Counted from the first letter of the stretch, positions 17,037-26,023 are shown. The stretch is 64,000 bases of DNA from Dinoroseobacter shibae DFL 12 = DSM 16493 (GCF_000018145.1 NC_009952.1:2232001-2296000); one strand, 5' to 3'. Notes: a model not told the origin generated them from the sequence alone. A program made the numbers and translations.

Positions 17037-18611
17037 TCAGGCGGTCTTGTCGGCGGATCTGATCGCCTCTTTGCCATGTTCGAGCGCAAGGCAGCGGATG
17101 ATCGCGAAACACATAAGCACCATGATCACCGAGAACGGCAGTGCGGCGATGATCGCCGCGGTCTGCAGCGTGCTGAGCGCGGCACTCCCGCCAACGACCA
17201 GCAGGACGGCGGCGACGACACCTTCGAACGTGCCCCAGATCATGCGGTGGCGATACATCGGATGCTCGTTGCCCTCGCTGAGGATCGTGGCGACAACGAG
17301 CGTGCCGGAATCCGAGGAGGTCACGAAATAGGTCGTCACGAGGATCGTGCCGAACACGCCGGCGACCAAGCCGATGGCCCCCACATCCATCGCATCGAAG
17401 GTGGCAAAGAGCGCCATGGAGACATTCGCGCTCACCGCATCGGACACGCCCCCCGGCCCCAGAACCTCGGCCCAGAGCGCGGTGCCGCCATAGGCCACGA
17501 TCCAGACGAAGGACAGGATCGAGGACACGCCCACGACGCCAAGGATGAATTCCCGCACCGTCCGGCCCCGCGACACGCGCGCCACGAACACCCCCACGAA
17601 GGGCGCCCAGGAAATCCACCAACCCCAGTAGAAGGTCGTCCACCAGCCCTGCCACATGTCGCTCCAACGGGTTGCCTCGGCGGGCACGCTTTCGATGTAG
17701 ACGTTGAAGGAGAAGAGGCTGACAAAGTAAGCCAGCGTCACCTCGCCCAGGCTCACCAGCAGGTATTGGGTCGGCCCCCAGGTGAAGAAGAAGACCAGCA
17801 GGGCGATCGTCAGCCACATGTTGACCTGCGACAGCCACTTAATGCCCCGGTCAAGGCCCGACAGGACCGAGCACAGCGCCACAGCCGTGATCGCGGCAAT
17901 CAGCACAAGCTGGACCGTCTCGGAGATCGGAACGCCCCACAGGTGGTTGAGGCCGGCGTTGATCTGCGTGACCCCCAGGCCAAGGGAGGTCGCGATGCCG
18001 AAGATGGTTGCGAACACCGCCACCACGTCGATCACCACGCCCAGCGGGCCTTCGACACGGTCGCCGAACAACGGATAGAGGGTATAGCGGATGCCGAGCG
18101 GCTTCTTCAGCCGGTAGCTGACCAGACACAAGGCCAGGGCCACGATGCAGTAGATCGCCCAGGCGTTCAGGCCCCAGTGAAAGAAGGTCACCTGCATCGC
18201 CATGTCCGCCGCAGCCGCGGTGCCGCTGCCATCGGCGAAGGGCGTGCCGCCCGAGTAGTGGAACATCGGCTCGGCGATGGACCAGAAGATGATCCCGATC
18301 CCCTGCCCCGCGGCATAGAGCATCGCGAACCAGGTAAAGTAGCTGTATTTCGGGCGCTCGTCCGCGTCTCCGAGCCGGATCGCGCCGTATTTGCTGAACG
18401 CGATTGCGATCAGGAATACGAGAAACACGCCCGAAAGCAGCACGTACCACCAGCCGAAATAGAACGTGATAAGGGTTCTGGCGGCGTCGATCCAGTCGGC
18501 CGAACGGCTTGGAAACGCCAGCACAAGCAACACGAAAAGCAGGATTATCCCTGCCGATATCAGGGATGTGTGTGGATTCACCCCCCTGAACGGTCCTGAT
18601 CGGATCAACAT
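17037..18611 (-). CDS. BCCT-family betaine/choline/carnitine transporter
   Basis: Twelve-span secondary carrier of 524 residues in the inner membrane. The family signature is split here into FYWGWWISWAPFVGVFVARVS and RGRTVREF; the substrate-box tryptophans are in TFYWGWWISWAPF. N-terminal NPHTSLISAGIILLF begins the first helix. Such carriers import glycine betaine, choline, carnitine or DMSP, with sodium or proton coupling; the substrate cannot be read here. GGGAGGA lies just before the ATG. It ends convergent with the GbdR-like regulator, so betaine uptake feeding the demethylation chain to sarcosine is plausible. Confidence 0.93.
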   Translation of the reverse strand: MLIRSGPFRGVNPHTSLISAGIILLFVLLVLAFPSRSADWIDAARTLITFYFGWWYVLLSGVFLVFLIAIAFSKYGAIRLGDADERPKYSYFTWFAMLYAAGQGIGIIFWSIAEPMFHYSGGTPFADGSGTAAAADMAMQVTFFHWGLNAWAIYCIVALALCLVSYRLKKPLGIRYTLYPLFGDRVEGPLGVVIDVVAVFATIFGIATSLGLGVTQINAGLNHLWGVPISETVQLVLIAAITAVALCSVLSGLDRGIKWLSQVNMWLTIALLVFFFTWGPTQYLLVSLGEVTLAYFVSLFSFNVYIESVPAEATRWSDMWQGWWTTFYWGWWISWAPFVGVFVARVSRGRTVREFILGVVGVSSILSFVWIVAYGGTALWAEVLGPGGVSDAVSANVSMALFATFDAMDVGAIGLVAGVFGTILVTTYFVTSSDSGTLVVATILSEGNEHPMYRHRMIWGTFEGVVAAVLLVVGGSAALSTLQTAAIIAALPFSVIMVLMCFAIIRCLALEHGKEAIRSADKTA

Positions 18612-18795
18612 GAAAGTCCTCCCATGGGTCTAGTCTCGCGCGCGGACCTCCTTGCCCGCGTGCCTTTTTCCGATGCCGGTGCCCGTCTTGCTGGTCCGTC
18701 ATTCCGTAGGATACACGCGACCGGGCACAGCACGGCAAATTTTCGGTCTCGGCCCCGGGCCGCGCCGGGCTGGCGCGAGCGGGGCCGCGCGCGGT

Positions 18796-19926
18796 CTAGT
18801 TCCGCGCGCCGGTCTCGCCGGGCAGAACGTGACAGCTGTCAGGCGCCCAGTGCACGATGATGCGCGACCCGGCATGCAGATCGAGCTGCGAAAGCTCCTC
18901 GTGGGTTTTCTGGACCTTGAGCTCCTGGCCCGTGGCGGTTTCCAGGAACACCATCGCGGTGCCCCCGATGAATTCCTCGCCCGCAACGCTCGCCGCGATC
19001 CCCGGCTGGCCGCTGTCGGGCAGACTCAGTTGCATGTTCTCGGCACTGACGATGAAGGTCACGGCCTGTCCCTTGCGGGCCTCGGCCAGCTCGGACTTGT
19101 CCAGAACCGTTTCGCCGCCTTCGTAGCTGACGCGCCAGCCGCCGTCCTCGGCGGGCCCCTCGACCACACCGTCGAAGATGTTGGCGGACCCGAGGAACTC
19201 CGCGACGAAGCGGTTGTGCGGCTCACGGTAGATTTCTTCGGGGGTGCCGATCTGTTCGATCTGGCCACGGCTCATGATGACCACGCGGTCGGCCATGGAG
19301 AACGCTTCGGACATGGAATGGGTCACGTAGACGAAGGTGATGCCGAGGTCCTTTTGCAGGTTCGACAAGACCGACTGCATCCGGACCTTGAGATGCGCGT
19401 CGAGCGCGGAGAGCGGCTCGTCCAGCAACAGGATCTTCGGCTCGGTCACGAGAGCACGGGCCAGGGCCACGCGCTGCTTCTGGCCGCCCGAAAGCTGGTT
19501 GATGTTGCGGTCCGCGAACTCGGTGATCTGCATCTTGTCGAGCCACTTGTCGGCACGCTGCCGCCGCTCTTCCTTGCCGATGCCGCGCATCTTCAGCGCG
19601 AATTCGACGTTCTCCTGCACGGTCAGGAAGGGAAACAGGGCCAGCGATTGCCACACCATCGGCGTGTCGCGATCCCAGGTCGCCTTGCCGTTGACCTGCT
19701 CTCCATCGAGATAGATCGCCCCCTCGGTGGGGTCCTCGAGGCCGGCAAGCATCCGCAGGGTCGTGGTCTTGCCGCAGCCCGAGGAGCCCATGATGGCGAG
19801 GAACTCGCCGCGCCCGATCTCGAAATCCGCCTTCTTGACCGCGGTGAAGCTGCCGAACCGCTTGACGACGTTGTCGAACTTCACGATCGGTTCTGACGAC
19901 TGGTCCATTTGTGCGTTCGCTTTCAT
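18796..19926 (-). CDS. ABC importer ATP-binding protein (spermidine/putrescine type)
   Basis: ATPase of 376 residues with Walker A GSSGCGKT (47-54), signature LSGGQKQRVALARAL, Walker B ILLLDEPLSALD and the switch histidine in VYVTHSMSEA. The C-terminal 110 residues form the TOBE domain typical of PotA/UgpC-type ATPases. It closes the creatininase-ABC operon; its ATG overlaps the stop of the upstream permease (ATGA, 19923-19926). Operon context suggests creatinine or creatine as cargo rather than polyamines. This is inference. Confidence 0.93.
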   Translation of the reverse strand: MKANAQMDQSSEPIVKFDNVVKRFGSFTAVKKADFEIGRGEFLAIMGSSGCGKTTTLRMLAGLEDPTEGAIYLDGEQVNGKATWDRDTPMVWQSLALFPFLTVQENVEFALKMRGIGKEERRQRADKWLDKMQITEFADRNINQLSGGQKQRVALARALVTEPKILLLDEPLSALDAHLKVRMQSVLSNLQKDLGITFVYVTHSMSEAFSMADRVVIMSRGQIEQIGTPEEIYREPHNRFVAEFLGSANIFDGVVEGPAEDGGWRVSYEGGETVLDKSELAEARKGQAVTFIVSAENMQLSLPDSGQPGIAASVAGEEFIGGTAMVFLETATGQELKVQKTHEELSQLDLHAGSRIIVHWAPDSCHVLPGETGARN

Positions 19927-20720
19927 GATTTCTTGTCCTCCGGGCTGCGCAGCAGAAGCTGGGCCAAGATGATCAGCGTCATGGAACTCAGGAAGGGGAG
20001 CGACCCGATGGCGTTGATGCGCGGGCTGACCTGACCTTGCAGGAAGCCGAGGATCTTGACGGGCAAGGTTTCGTTGAGCCCCGACACGAACCAGGCCACC
20101 GCGAATTCATCGAAGGACACGGCCATGGTGATGAAGAGCGCCGCGAAGATCGCGGGTCTGGCGAAGGGGATGATGACATAGCGCAGGGTTTGCCACTGGT
20201 TGCCGCCCATGTTCCACGAGGCCGCTTCGAGGTCCGGGTCCATCTGCGACAGACGCAGCCGGATGATCGCCATGGCAAAGGGGCTGCACATGACACCGTG
20301 AGCGATGATGACCGAAATCGTCGTGCCCGACAGGTTCACCCGGCTGAGAAAGGCCAGCATCGCCAGCCCCAGGATCACGACCGGGATCGTCGGCGGCAAG
20401 AGCGCCAAGGCCACGTAGAAGGACTTGCCCGTGAAGTTGTAGCGGAAATCGGTATACGCCCCGCCGAAACCCAGCAAGGTCGCGATGACGGCGACCGTCA
20501 GGCCCACCACCAGCGTGTTGCCGAAGCCCTGCCAGACCAGCGGGTCCTCCCAGATCAGGCGGTACCATTCGGTCGAGAACTCCCCCAGAGGCAGGGACGG
20601 GAACCGGTCGGAATTGAGCGAGAACACGAAGCTGCCCGCGATCGGCGCGAAGATGAACAGCAGGCAAAGGGCGATATGCACCTTGAGCAGGATATTGATG
20701 ATACGGTTTTCGTTGCCCAT
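19923..20720 (-). CDS. ABC importer permease 2 (PotC-like)
   Basis: Inner-membrane permease of about 265 residues with six predicted helices and the EAA loop DLEAASWNMGGNQWQTLRYVIIPFARPAIFAAL (shown in part: EAASWNMGG...LRYVIIP). The ATG at 20720 (MGNENRIINILL) lies one base after the stop of the first permease, so it is chosen over a longer reading that would enter it. Together with the partner permease it should form the channel of the type I importer. Confidence 0.92.
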   Translation of the reverse strand: MGNENRIINILLKVHIALCLLFIFAPIAGSFVFSLNSDRFPSLPLGEFSTEWYRLIWEDPLVWQGFGNTLVVGLTVAVIATLLGFGGAYTDFRYNFTGKSFYVALALLPPTIPVVILGLAMLAFLSRVNLSGTTISVIIAHGVMCSPFAMAIIRLRLSQMDPDLEAASWNMGGNQWQTLRYVIIPFARPAIFAALFITMAVSFDEFAVAWFVSGLNETLPVKILGFLQGQVSPRINAIGSLPFLSSMTLIILAQLLLRSPEDKKS

Positions 20721-20721
20721 C

Positions 20722-21579
20722 TTATTTGCCCCGCTCCTTGTAGGCGTATGTGATCGCCGCGAAGGCAACGGTCAGCAGGGTGGCGATCATCATGATCGCG
20801 ACCACAGCGGCGCGCGGCCATTGTTGTCCGGACTTGGTGATGTCGGTGATCATGATCGACAGCGTCGGAGGGTTGCCGCCGCCGAGGTAAAGCGGGCTGA
20901 CGAAATCCCCGAAGCTGAGGATGAAGGCAAAGAGCGCCGCGATCACGAGGCCGACCTTGGCCGAGGGCACGATCACCGCGAACACCGTGCGCAGCCGCCC
21001 GCACCGCAGGTTGTGCGCGGCTTCGATCAGGTCCCGGTTGACGAAATTCAGGCTGAAGGTCTGCAACAGGATCACGAGCGGCAGGGTCAGTGTGACCATG
21101 CCGACGAGAATGCCGAAGGCGTTGTTCAGCATGGTGAAGGGTCCGAGGCCGAGATAGCCCAGCGCCGCGTTCACGATGCCCGCGTCGGACAGGAACACCT
21201 GCAACGAATAGACCCGCACCAGGTAGCTGGTGAAGAACGGGATGATCAGGATGAAGATCATCCACCGCTTGGCCTTCTCGCTCATCTTGAAGGAGATCGC
21301 GTAGGATGCGGGAAAGGCGATCGCGCTGGTGATCACGGCCGCGGTCGTGGCCAGGACCATCGTGCGGAAATAGGCGTCCCAGAAGACGCCGCGCGTCAGG
21401 ATCCGCTCCCAGTTGGCGAAATTCAGATCCGGCGTCATCTGGAAATTGCGCACTGTCCAGAAGCTGATCGCGACCAGAAACAGAAGCGGAAACAGAAAGA
21501 AGGTCAGCTGCCAGATCAGGAGTGGCAGAGACAGGATCAGGGAAAAGAATGTCGGGCGCTTGGTCATGTGAAATCCCAT
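20722..21579 (-). CDS. ABC importer permease 1 (PotB-like)
   Basis: First transmembrane component, 285 residues (281 if the internal ATG at 21567, MTKRPTFF, is used). Six hydrophobic helices and the EAA-type loop LIEAAHNLRCGRLRTVFAVIVPSAKVG are visible, in parts EAAHNLRCG and VIVPSAK. It lies 65 bases downstream of the substrate-binding protein gene. Confidence 0.91.
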   Translation of the reverse strand: MGFHMTKRPTFFSLILSLPLLIWQLTFFLFPLLFLVAISFWTVRNFQMTPDLNFANWERILTRGVFWDAYFRTMVLATTAAVITSAIAFPASYAISFKMSEKAKRWMIFILIIPFFTSYLVRVYSLQVFLSDAGIVNAALGYLGLGPFTMLNNAFGILVGMVTLTLPLVILLQTFSLNFVNRDLIEAAHNLRCGRLRTVFAVIVPSAKVGLVIAALFAFILSFGDFVSPLYLGGGNPPTLSIMITDITKSGQQWPRAAVVAIMMIATLLTVAFAAITYAYKERGK

Positions 21580-21644
21580 GGCTCTGCAATCGAAATGCGA
21601 TGCGGGGGCAGCCTTGGATCCGCCGCCCCCGCCCCGCGTATGCG

Positions 21645-22763
21645 TCAGGCGCCTTTGTAGTCGGACCAGAAGTCGTTCCAGTCCTCCAGGCTCTGCTGAA
21701 CCGGGAGCTGGCGATACTGGATCAGGCCCTCGCGGATCATGTCCATCGCGTTGCGCTCACCCAGGACCATGTTCTGGCGCCGCGCCTCGGCCGGGTTGGT
21801 GTCGTTGAGCACTTTCCAGCCAGCCTGCGACGGCACGATGGCGGGGTATGCGGCCATGTCGGCGGATTTTGCCTGGCCCTCGGGCGAGGTGATGTACTGG
21901 ATCCACTTCTTGGCCATCTCCTGGTTGCGCGAGCCCTTCCCGATCGAGAAGCTCTCGGTCCATTGCAGGCCGCCCTGTTCCGGGATGACGGAGCGCACGG
22001 GGCTGCCGTTTTTCTCCAGTGTGCCGGTGATCCAGTCGCCGATCCCGGCGAAGGCCAGCATCTGGCCGTTGTCGAGCGACGAGAAGGTGCCGCCATAGTC
22101 GAAGAACCCGCCCGCCTGGCGGCGCAGACCCATGGTATGCTCCTGCACGCGCTCCCAGGCCGCTTCGTCGATGTCGTAGGGGCTGGCATTGCCCACATGC
22201 AGGCTCATCTGGCCGAGATTGGGCAGGTGCCAGTCGAAATGGCCCAGTTTGCCGGTCAGACGCTCGTCGGCAAAGAGATCGTAGCTGGAGGCTTCTTCCG
22301 CCGTGAAGGCATCGGTGTTGTAGGCGACGCCGAGAAACCCGAAGCGCGTGATCACGGAGAACAGCTTGTCGTCCTGCCAGTGGCCGGGGAATTTCTGAAA
22401 CTCGGGGAAGAAATCGTCGAAGGCGTAATCGGCCGGATCGAGCTCTTCGATGAAGCCAGCGGCATTGAGCTGCTGGACATATTCGGCATCAGACAGGATC
22501 ACATCGAAGGTGCCCCGCGGCGACTGGGCGATCAGGCCCAGCATGTTGTCGCCGCCGGTGTAGTATTTCGGGACGAACTTGACGTTGTTGGCCTCTTCGA
22601 AGGCGCCGACGATGTCGGGCTCGGCATGACCGTACCAGGCCAGCATCGACAGCTCGGTCGTTTGCGCGGCGGCACGGATCGACAGAAACGGCGTGGCGAG
22701 AGCCGCGGCGCCGGTCATCTTCAACAGGCTGCGGCGACTGGGCCGGATCAGGTTGGTCGGCAT
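21645..22763 (-). CDS. ABC importer substrate-binding protein, Tat-exported
   Basis: Periplasmic binding protein of 372 residues in the PotD/PotF-like family (SBP_bac_8 type). The N-terminus has a twin-arginine signal, SRRSLLKMTGAAALATPFLS, with cleavage likely after AAAQ/AQ near residue 34. The body has the expected alternating domains (ELSMLAWYGHAEPDIVGAFEEANN, then TKVGPxx-type hinge regions less clear). It sits 50 bases after creatininase in one minus-strand operon. The ligand may be creatinine, creatine or another guanidino or methylated compound; polyamine specificity cannot be assumed. Confidence 0.91.
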   Translation of the reverse strand: MPTNLIRPSRRSLLKMTGAAALATPFLSIRAAAQTTELSMLAWYGHAEPDIVGAFEEANNVKFVPKYYTGGDNMLGLIAQSPRGTFDVILSDAEYVQQLNAAGFIEELDPADYAFDDFFPEFQKFPGHWQDDKLFSVITRFGFLGVAYNTDAFTAEEASSYDLFADERLTGKLGHFDWHLPNLGQMSLHVGNASPYDIDEAAWERVQEHTMGLRRQAGGFFDYGGTFSSLDNGQMLAFAGIGDWITGTLEKNGSPVRSVIPEQGGLQWTESFSIGKGSRNQEMAKKWIQYITSPEGQAKSADMAAYPAIVPSQAGWKVLNDTNPAEARRQNMVLGERNAMDMIREGLIQYRQLPVQQSLEDWNDFWSDYKGA

Positions 22764-22813
22764 TGGAAAACTCCTTGTTGGGACGAATTTTTCTCTTTGT
22801 TCTTGGCTGTTGT

Positions 22814-23617
22814 TCAGTTGCTACCGGACGGGCCTGCGGTCAGGGCGAACTCGGTTTGCAGCGCGTTGACGATGCCCGCGGTGCAGACCTCCAGCAGGAT
22901 GTCGCCCTTCTCGGCGGTCGCCTCTTTCGGAGAGGACAGGGTGCCGCTTGCCGGGGTCCATTCGGGCTTGGCCGGGTAGACGTCATAGGGCGGGAAGGTC
23001 GCGGGCGCGTGCTCCACCGCGTCCTGCAGCGACACCAGATCGGGGTGCAGGCGCAGCATCAGCGATGTTTCCAGAACACCGCCATGTTCGATGTCCCACC
23101 CCAGGAACCCATTGGGATAGAGTTTCTCGATGGAGGCCTGGTCCACGAAGTCCCAATAGGACAGCACGACGATCTTGACGTCATGCACGCCGCCCCAGCC
23201 GAGTTCGCGCAACGCCAGGTCGATCGCCTCGGTGATGAACCAGGAGTTCTCGAAATGCCCGTTGACGATGCACAGGTTGCGCACGCCGTGGCGGACGAAT
23301 TCCTTGACCACGTCCTTGAGCGCGTTCACGAGGCTTGCGCCATCGAGGCTCGTCGTGCCGGGAAAGAAGTTGCCGCCGCCGGACTTCTGGTGGGACTTGT
23401 ATCCGTATGTAAAGGGCGGTGCGACGAGGGCCCCGACCTTCTCGGCCACGCGGCGGGCGAATTCGGTCGGCAGCAGGACGTCCACATGCATCGGCATGTG
23501 ATGGCCGTGCTGTTCCATCGATCCCAGCGGGATGAGAACGGGCACGTCACCCGATTGCACCCGTTTCTGATAGTCCGGCCAGGGCATTTCAGCAGCAAAA
23601 ACGGTCGAACGTGGCAT
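22814..23617 (-). CDS. Creatininase (creatinine amidohydrolase)
   Basis: Interconverts creatinine and creatine (EC 3.5.2.10). The 267-residue protein shows all the metal ligands known from Pseudomonas creatininase, shifted by one position: E35 and H37 (SMEQHGHH), D46 (HVDVLLP), H121 and E123 (NGHFENS). Long blocks typical of true creatininases rather than of the broader MftE/FAPy-hydrolase relatives are present, for example KSGGGNFFPGTTSLDGA, VVLSYWDF and GFLGWDIEHGGVLETSLML. It is first in an operon with a complete ABC importer and divergent from a LysR regulator, with creatinase just beyond. Confidence 0.94.
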   Translation of the reverse strand: MPRSTVFAAEMPWPDYQKRVQSGDVPVLIPLGSMEQHGHHMPMHVDVLLPTEFARRVAEKVGALVAPPFTYGYKSHQKSGGGNFFPGTTSLDGASLVNALKDVVKEFVRHGVRNLCIVNGHFENSWFITEAIDLALRELGWGGVHDVKIVVLSYWDFVDQASIEKLYPNGFLGWDIEHGGVLETSLMLRLHPDLVSLQDAVEHAPATFPPYDVYPAKPEWTPASGTLSSPKEATAEKGDILLEVCTAGIVNALQTEFALTAGPSGSN

Positions 23618-23709
23618 GGCACCCCCAGAGACAAAAGATGCGCCGAAGCCTACGGTAGCTTGTGCTCTGCCAAAAATTCATAGTAACAATGCCGGGATAA
23701 GGATTGTTA
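23618..23709. promoter_or_regulatory. Divergent creatininase / lysR control region with LTTR box
   Basis: The 92-base spacer carries ATT-N9-AAT at 23676-23690, the T-N11-A type core bound by LysR-family regulators, inside an AT-rich stretch just before the lysR start. The innermost part CATAGTAACAATG is an interrupted dyad. A second ATT-N9-AAT lies at the creatinase promoter, which supports a shared regulator. Confidence 0.5.
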
Positions 23710-24606
23710 ATGGCGCGCAAATTCACCAATCTGCAAACCGACCTGCTGCGGACCTTCGTGACGGTGGTTGATCTGCGTAACTATACGGAAACCGGGCGCA
23801 TTCTCGGCCGGACGCAACCGGCCATATCGCTTCAGATCAAGCGGCTCGAGGAGATCACCGGCAAGAAACTGCTGGCCCAACAAGGCAAGCAGGTGGAGTT
23901 GACGCCGGACGGACAGACCCTGCTGGGCTATGCCCGCGAGATGTTGCGCCTCAACGACCGGGCCGTTGCGAACCTGCAGCAAGCGTCCATCCTGGGCACG
24001 CTCCGCGTCGGCCTGCCGGTGGATTACGCGATCGAGTATTTCCAGAGCATCATCACCAGGTTCGCCCGCGAGAACCCTGCCGTTCAATTGGACATTCGCT
24101 GCAACCGCAGCCCGGATCTTCTATCGGCGCTGCATGTGGACGACCTCGACATGACCATAGCCATAACCGATTCGATGCCCGCACCCCATGTCTCGGTCTA
24201 CTGGTCCGAGCATCCGGTCTGGGTCTGCGCCCGCGACCACAGAATCGATCCGGACCAGCCGCTCAAGGTCGTCGCGCATCCCAACGGCTGCTTCTACCGC
24301 AAGCGCATGATCGACGCGCTGAACACCGAAGGGCGGGACTGGCGGATTTCGTTCGAGAGCCTGGGCGTGTCTGCCCTGCAAAAGGCGGTGCTGGACGGTA
24401 TGGGCGTCACGGCGCTGACCAAGAAGACGTTGCTGCCCGGAATGCGGCTGCTGAGCCCCGGCGAGGGGTTTCCCAACCTCGCAAACATCCATGTGGGCCT
24501 GTTCTACAAACATGTGAAGATGTCCGACGCCGCCCTGAAACTGATCGAGAAGATCACCGAGGATGTGTCCACCTTCCGGCTTCCGACGCGCGCGCGCACC
24601 AAGTGA
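23710..24606 (+). CDS. LysR-family regulator of creatinine genes
   Basis: LysR-type regulator of 298 residues: winged helix-turn-helix at 5-65 (LRTFVTVVDLRNYTETGRILGRTQPAISLQIKRLEE in family register) and a two-lobed effector domain (from LGTLRVGLPVDYAIEYF). The ATG at 23710 is preferred to a TTG two codons earlier. It lies between creatininase (divergent) and creatinase (same strand, 120 bases downstream), so it probably senses creatinine or creatine and controls both units. The prediction is contextual. Confidence 0.92.
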   Translation: MARKFTNLQTDLLRTFVTVVDLRNYTETGRILGRTQPAISLQIKRLEEITGKKLLAQQGKQVELTPDGQTLLGYAREMLRLNDRAVANLQQASILGTLRVGLPVDYAIEYFQSIITRFARENPAVQLDIRCNRSPDLLSALHVDDLDMTIAITDSMPAPHVSVYWSEHPVWVCARDHRIDPDQPLKVVAHPNGCFYRKRMIDALNTEGRDWRISFESLGVSALQKAVLDGMGVTALTKKTLLPGMRLLSPGEGFPNLANIHVGLFYKHVKMSDAALKLIEKITEDVSTFRLPTRARTK

Positions 24607-24626
24607 GGTCCGCTTGCCGATGATCA

Positions 24627-24650
24627 CATTTGCATTGCTAATGGTATAAT
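24627..24650 (+). promoter_or_regulatory. Creatinase promoter with LTTR box
   Basis: A 17-bp dyad CATTtGCAtTGCtAATG (24627-24643) has seven of eight arm positions paired and contains ATT-N9-AAT at 24628-24642. It abuts an extended -10 element TGGTATAAT (24642-24650). No good -35 is present, as expected for an activator-dependent promoter. The creatinase ATG lies about 75 bases downstream. Confidence 0.5.
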
Positions 24651-24726
24651 CATTTCAATTAATTTTTCCTCCGCTCGGCGCGCTGTTACCCAAGCCGGGT
24701 CACTGTCAGCAGGAAGGATCTTCGAG

Positions 24727-25959
24727 ATGGACGGTAATACCAACGTCGACGACATGCTCCACGTCATGGAATGGCATAACGGCGAAAAAGAGTTCTCGCC
24801 CTTTTCGGACACCGAGATGGCCCGTCGGCAAAACGAATTGCGCGACTGGATGGCCAAGAACGATGTCGATGCGTCGCTCTTCACCTCGTATCACTGCATC
24901 AACTATTACAGCGGCTGGCTGTATTGCTATTTCGGCCGTAAATACGGCATGGTCATCGACCAGAAGAACGCCACGACGATCTCCGCCGGGATCGATGGCG
25001 GCCAGCCCTTCCGCCGGAGCTTTGGCAACAACATCACCTACACCGACTGGCGCCGCGACAACTTTTATCGCGCGATCCAGCAGCTGACCCCGGGCGCCAA
25101 GCGCATCGGCATCGAGTTCGACCATGTCTCGCTCGAGTACCGCCAGCTGCTGCAGGATGCGCTGCCGGGCGTCGAGTTCGTCGATGTCGGCCAGCCCGCC
25201 ATGTGGATGCGCACCATCAAGTCCGCCGAAGAGATCAAGCTGATCAAGGAAGGCGCGCGCGTCGCCGACGTGGGTGGCGCGGCCGTGGCCGCAGCGGTCA
25301 AGGCCGGTGTCCCCGAGCATGAAGTGGCCATCGCCGGCACCACCGCGATGATCCGCGAGATCGCGAACTCCTTCCCCTTCGTCGAGCTGATGGACACCTG
25401 GACCTGGTTCCAGTCCGGCATCAACACCGACGGCGCCCATAACCCGGTGACCAACAAGAAGGTGCAGTCGGGCGAGATCCTCAGCCTCAACACCTTCCCG
25501 ATGATCTTCGGCTATTACACCGCGCTGGAACGGACCCTGTTCTGTGACCATGTGGACGATGCCAGCCTCGACATCTGGGAAAAGAACGTGAAGGTGCACG
25601 AGCGTGGCCTGCAGCTGATCAAGCCCGGCGCGCGCTGCATGGACATCGCGATCGAGCTCAACGAGATGTATCGCGAGTGGGACCTGCTGAAGTATCGCTC
25701 CTTCGGCTACGGGCACAGCTTCGGTGTGCTGAGCCACTACTACGGCCGCGAGGCGGGCGTCGAGCTCCGCGAGGATATCGAAACCGAGCTGAAGCCAGGG
25801 ATGGTGGTGTCCATGGAGCCGATGGTGATGATCCCCGAGGGTCAGCCGGGGGCCGGGGGCTACCGCGAGCATGACATCCTGGTCATCAACGACGACAACA
25901 CGGTGGAAAACATCACCGGGTTCCCCTTCGGCCCCGAGCACAACATCATCAAGAACTGA
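24727..25959 (+). CDS. Creatinase (creatine amidinohydrolase)
   Basis: Hydrolyses creatine to sarcosine and urea (EC 3.5.3.3). The 410-residue protein has the creatinase N-terminal domain and a C-terminal pita-bread (M24 peptidase-like) domain. The catalytic histidine of Pseudomonas creatinase corresponds to H238 in GINTDGAHNPVT. Nearby blocks ELMDTWTWFQSG, GYYTALERTLF, GYGHSFGVLSHYYGREAG and GMVVSMEPMVM are those of genuine creatinase; metal ligands of M24 peptidases are absent, as expected. A strong GGAAGG site precedes the ATG. Sarcosine made here is the substrate of soxBDAG 9 kb to the left. Confidence 0.95.
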   Translation: MDGNTNVDDMLHVMEWHNGEKEFSPFSDTEMARRQNELRDWMAKNDVDASLFTSYHCINYYSGWLYCYFGRKYGMVIDQKNATTISAGIDGGQPFRRSFGNNITYTDWRRDNFYRAIQQLTPGAKRIGIEFDHVSLEYRQLLQDALPGVEFVDVGQPAMWMRTIKSAEEIKLIKEGARVADVGGAAVAAAVKAGVPEHEVAIAGTTAMIREIANSFPFVELMDTWTWFQSGINTDGAHNPVTNKKVQSGEILSLNTFPMIFGYYTALERTLFCDHVDDASLDIWEKNVKVHERGLQLIKPGARCMDIAIELNEMYREWDLLKYRSFGYGHSFGVLSHYYGREAGVELREDIETELKPGMVVSMEPMVMIPEGQPGAGGYREHDILVINDDNTVENITGFPFGPEHNIIKN

Positions 25960-25992
25960 CGCCTGCGCGCATCCGCGCGCAGCCTCAAACCC

Positions 25993-26023
25993 CGCGACCA
26001 GTGCCGACTTGGCGCTGGTCGCG
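25993..26023 (+). terminator. Hairpin downstream of creatinase
   Basis: CGCGACCAGTGCC (25993-26005) pairs with GGCGCTGGTCGCG (26011-26023) over 13 positions with one wobble, around a 5-base loop, 34 bases after the creatinase stop. There is no U-run, so termination strength is uncertain. Confidence 0.5.
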
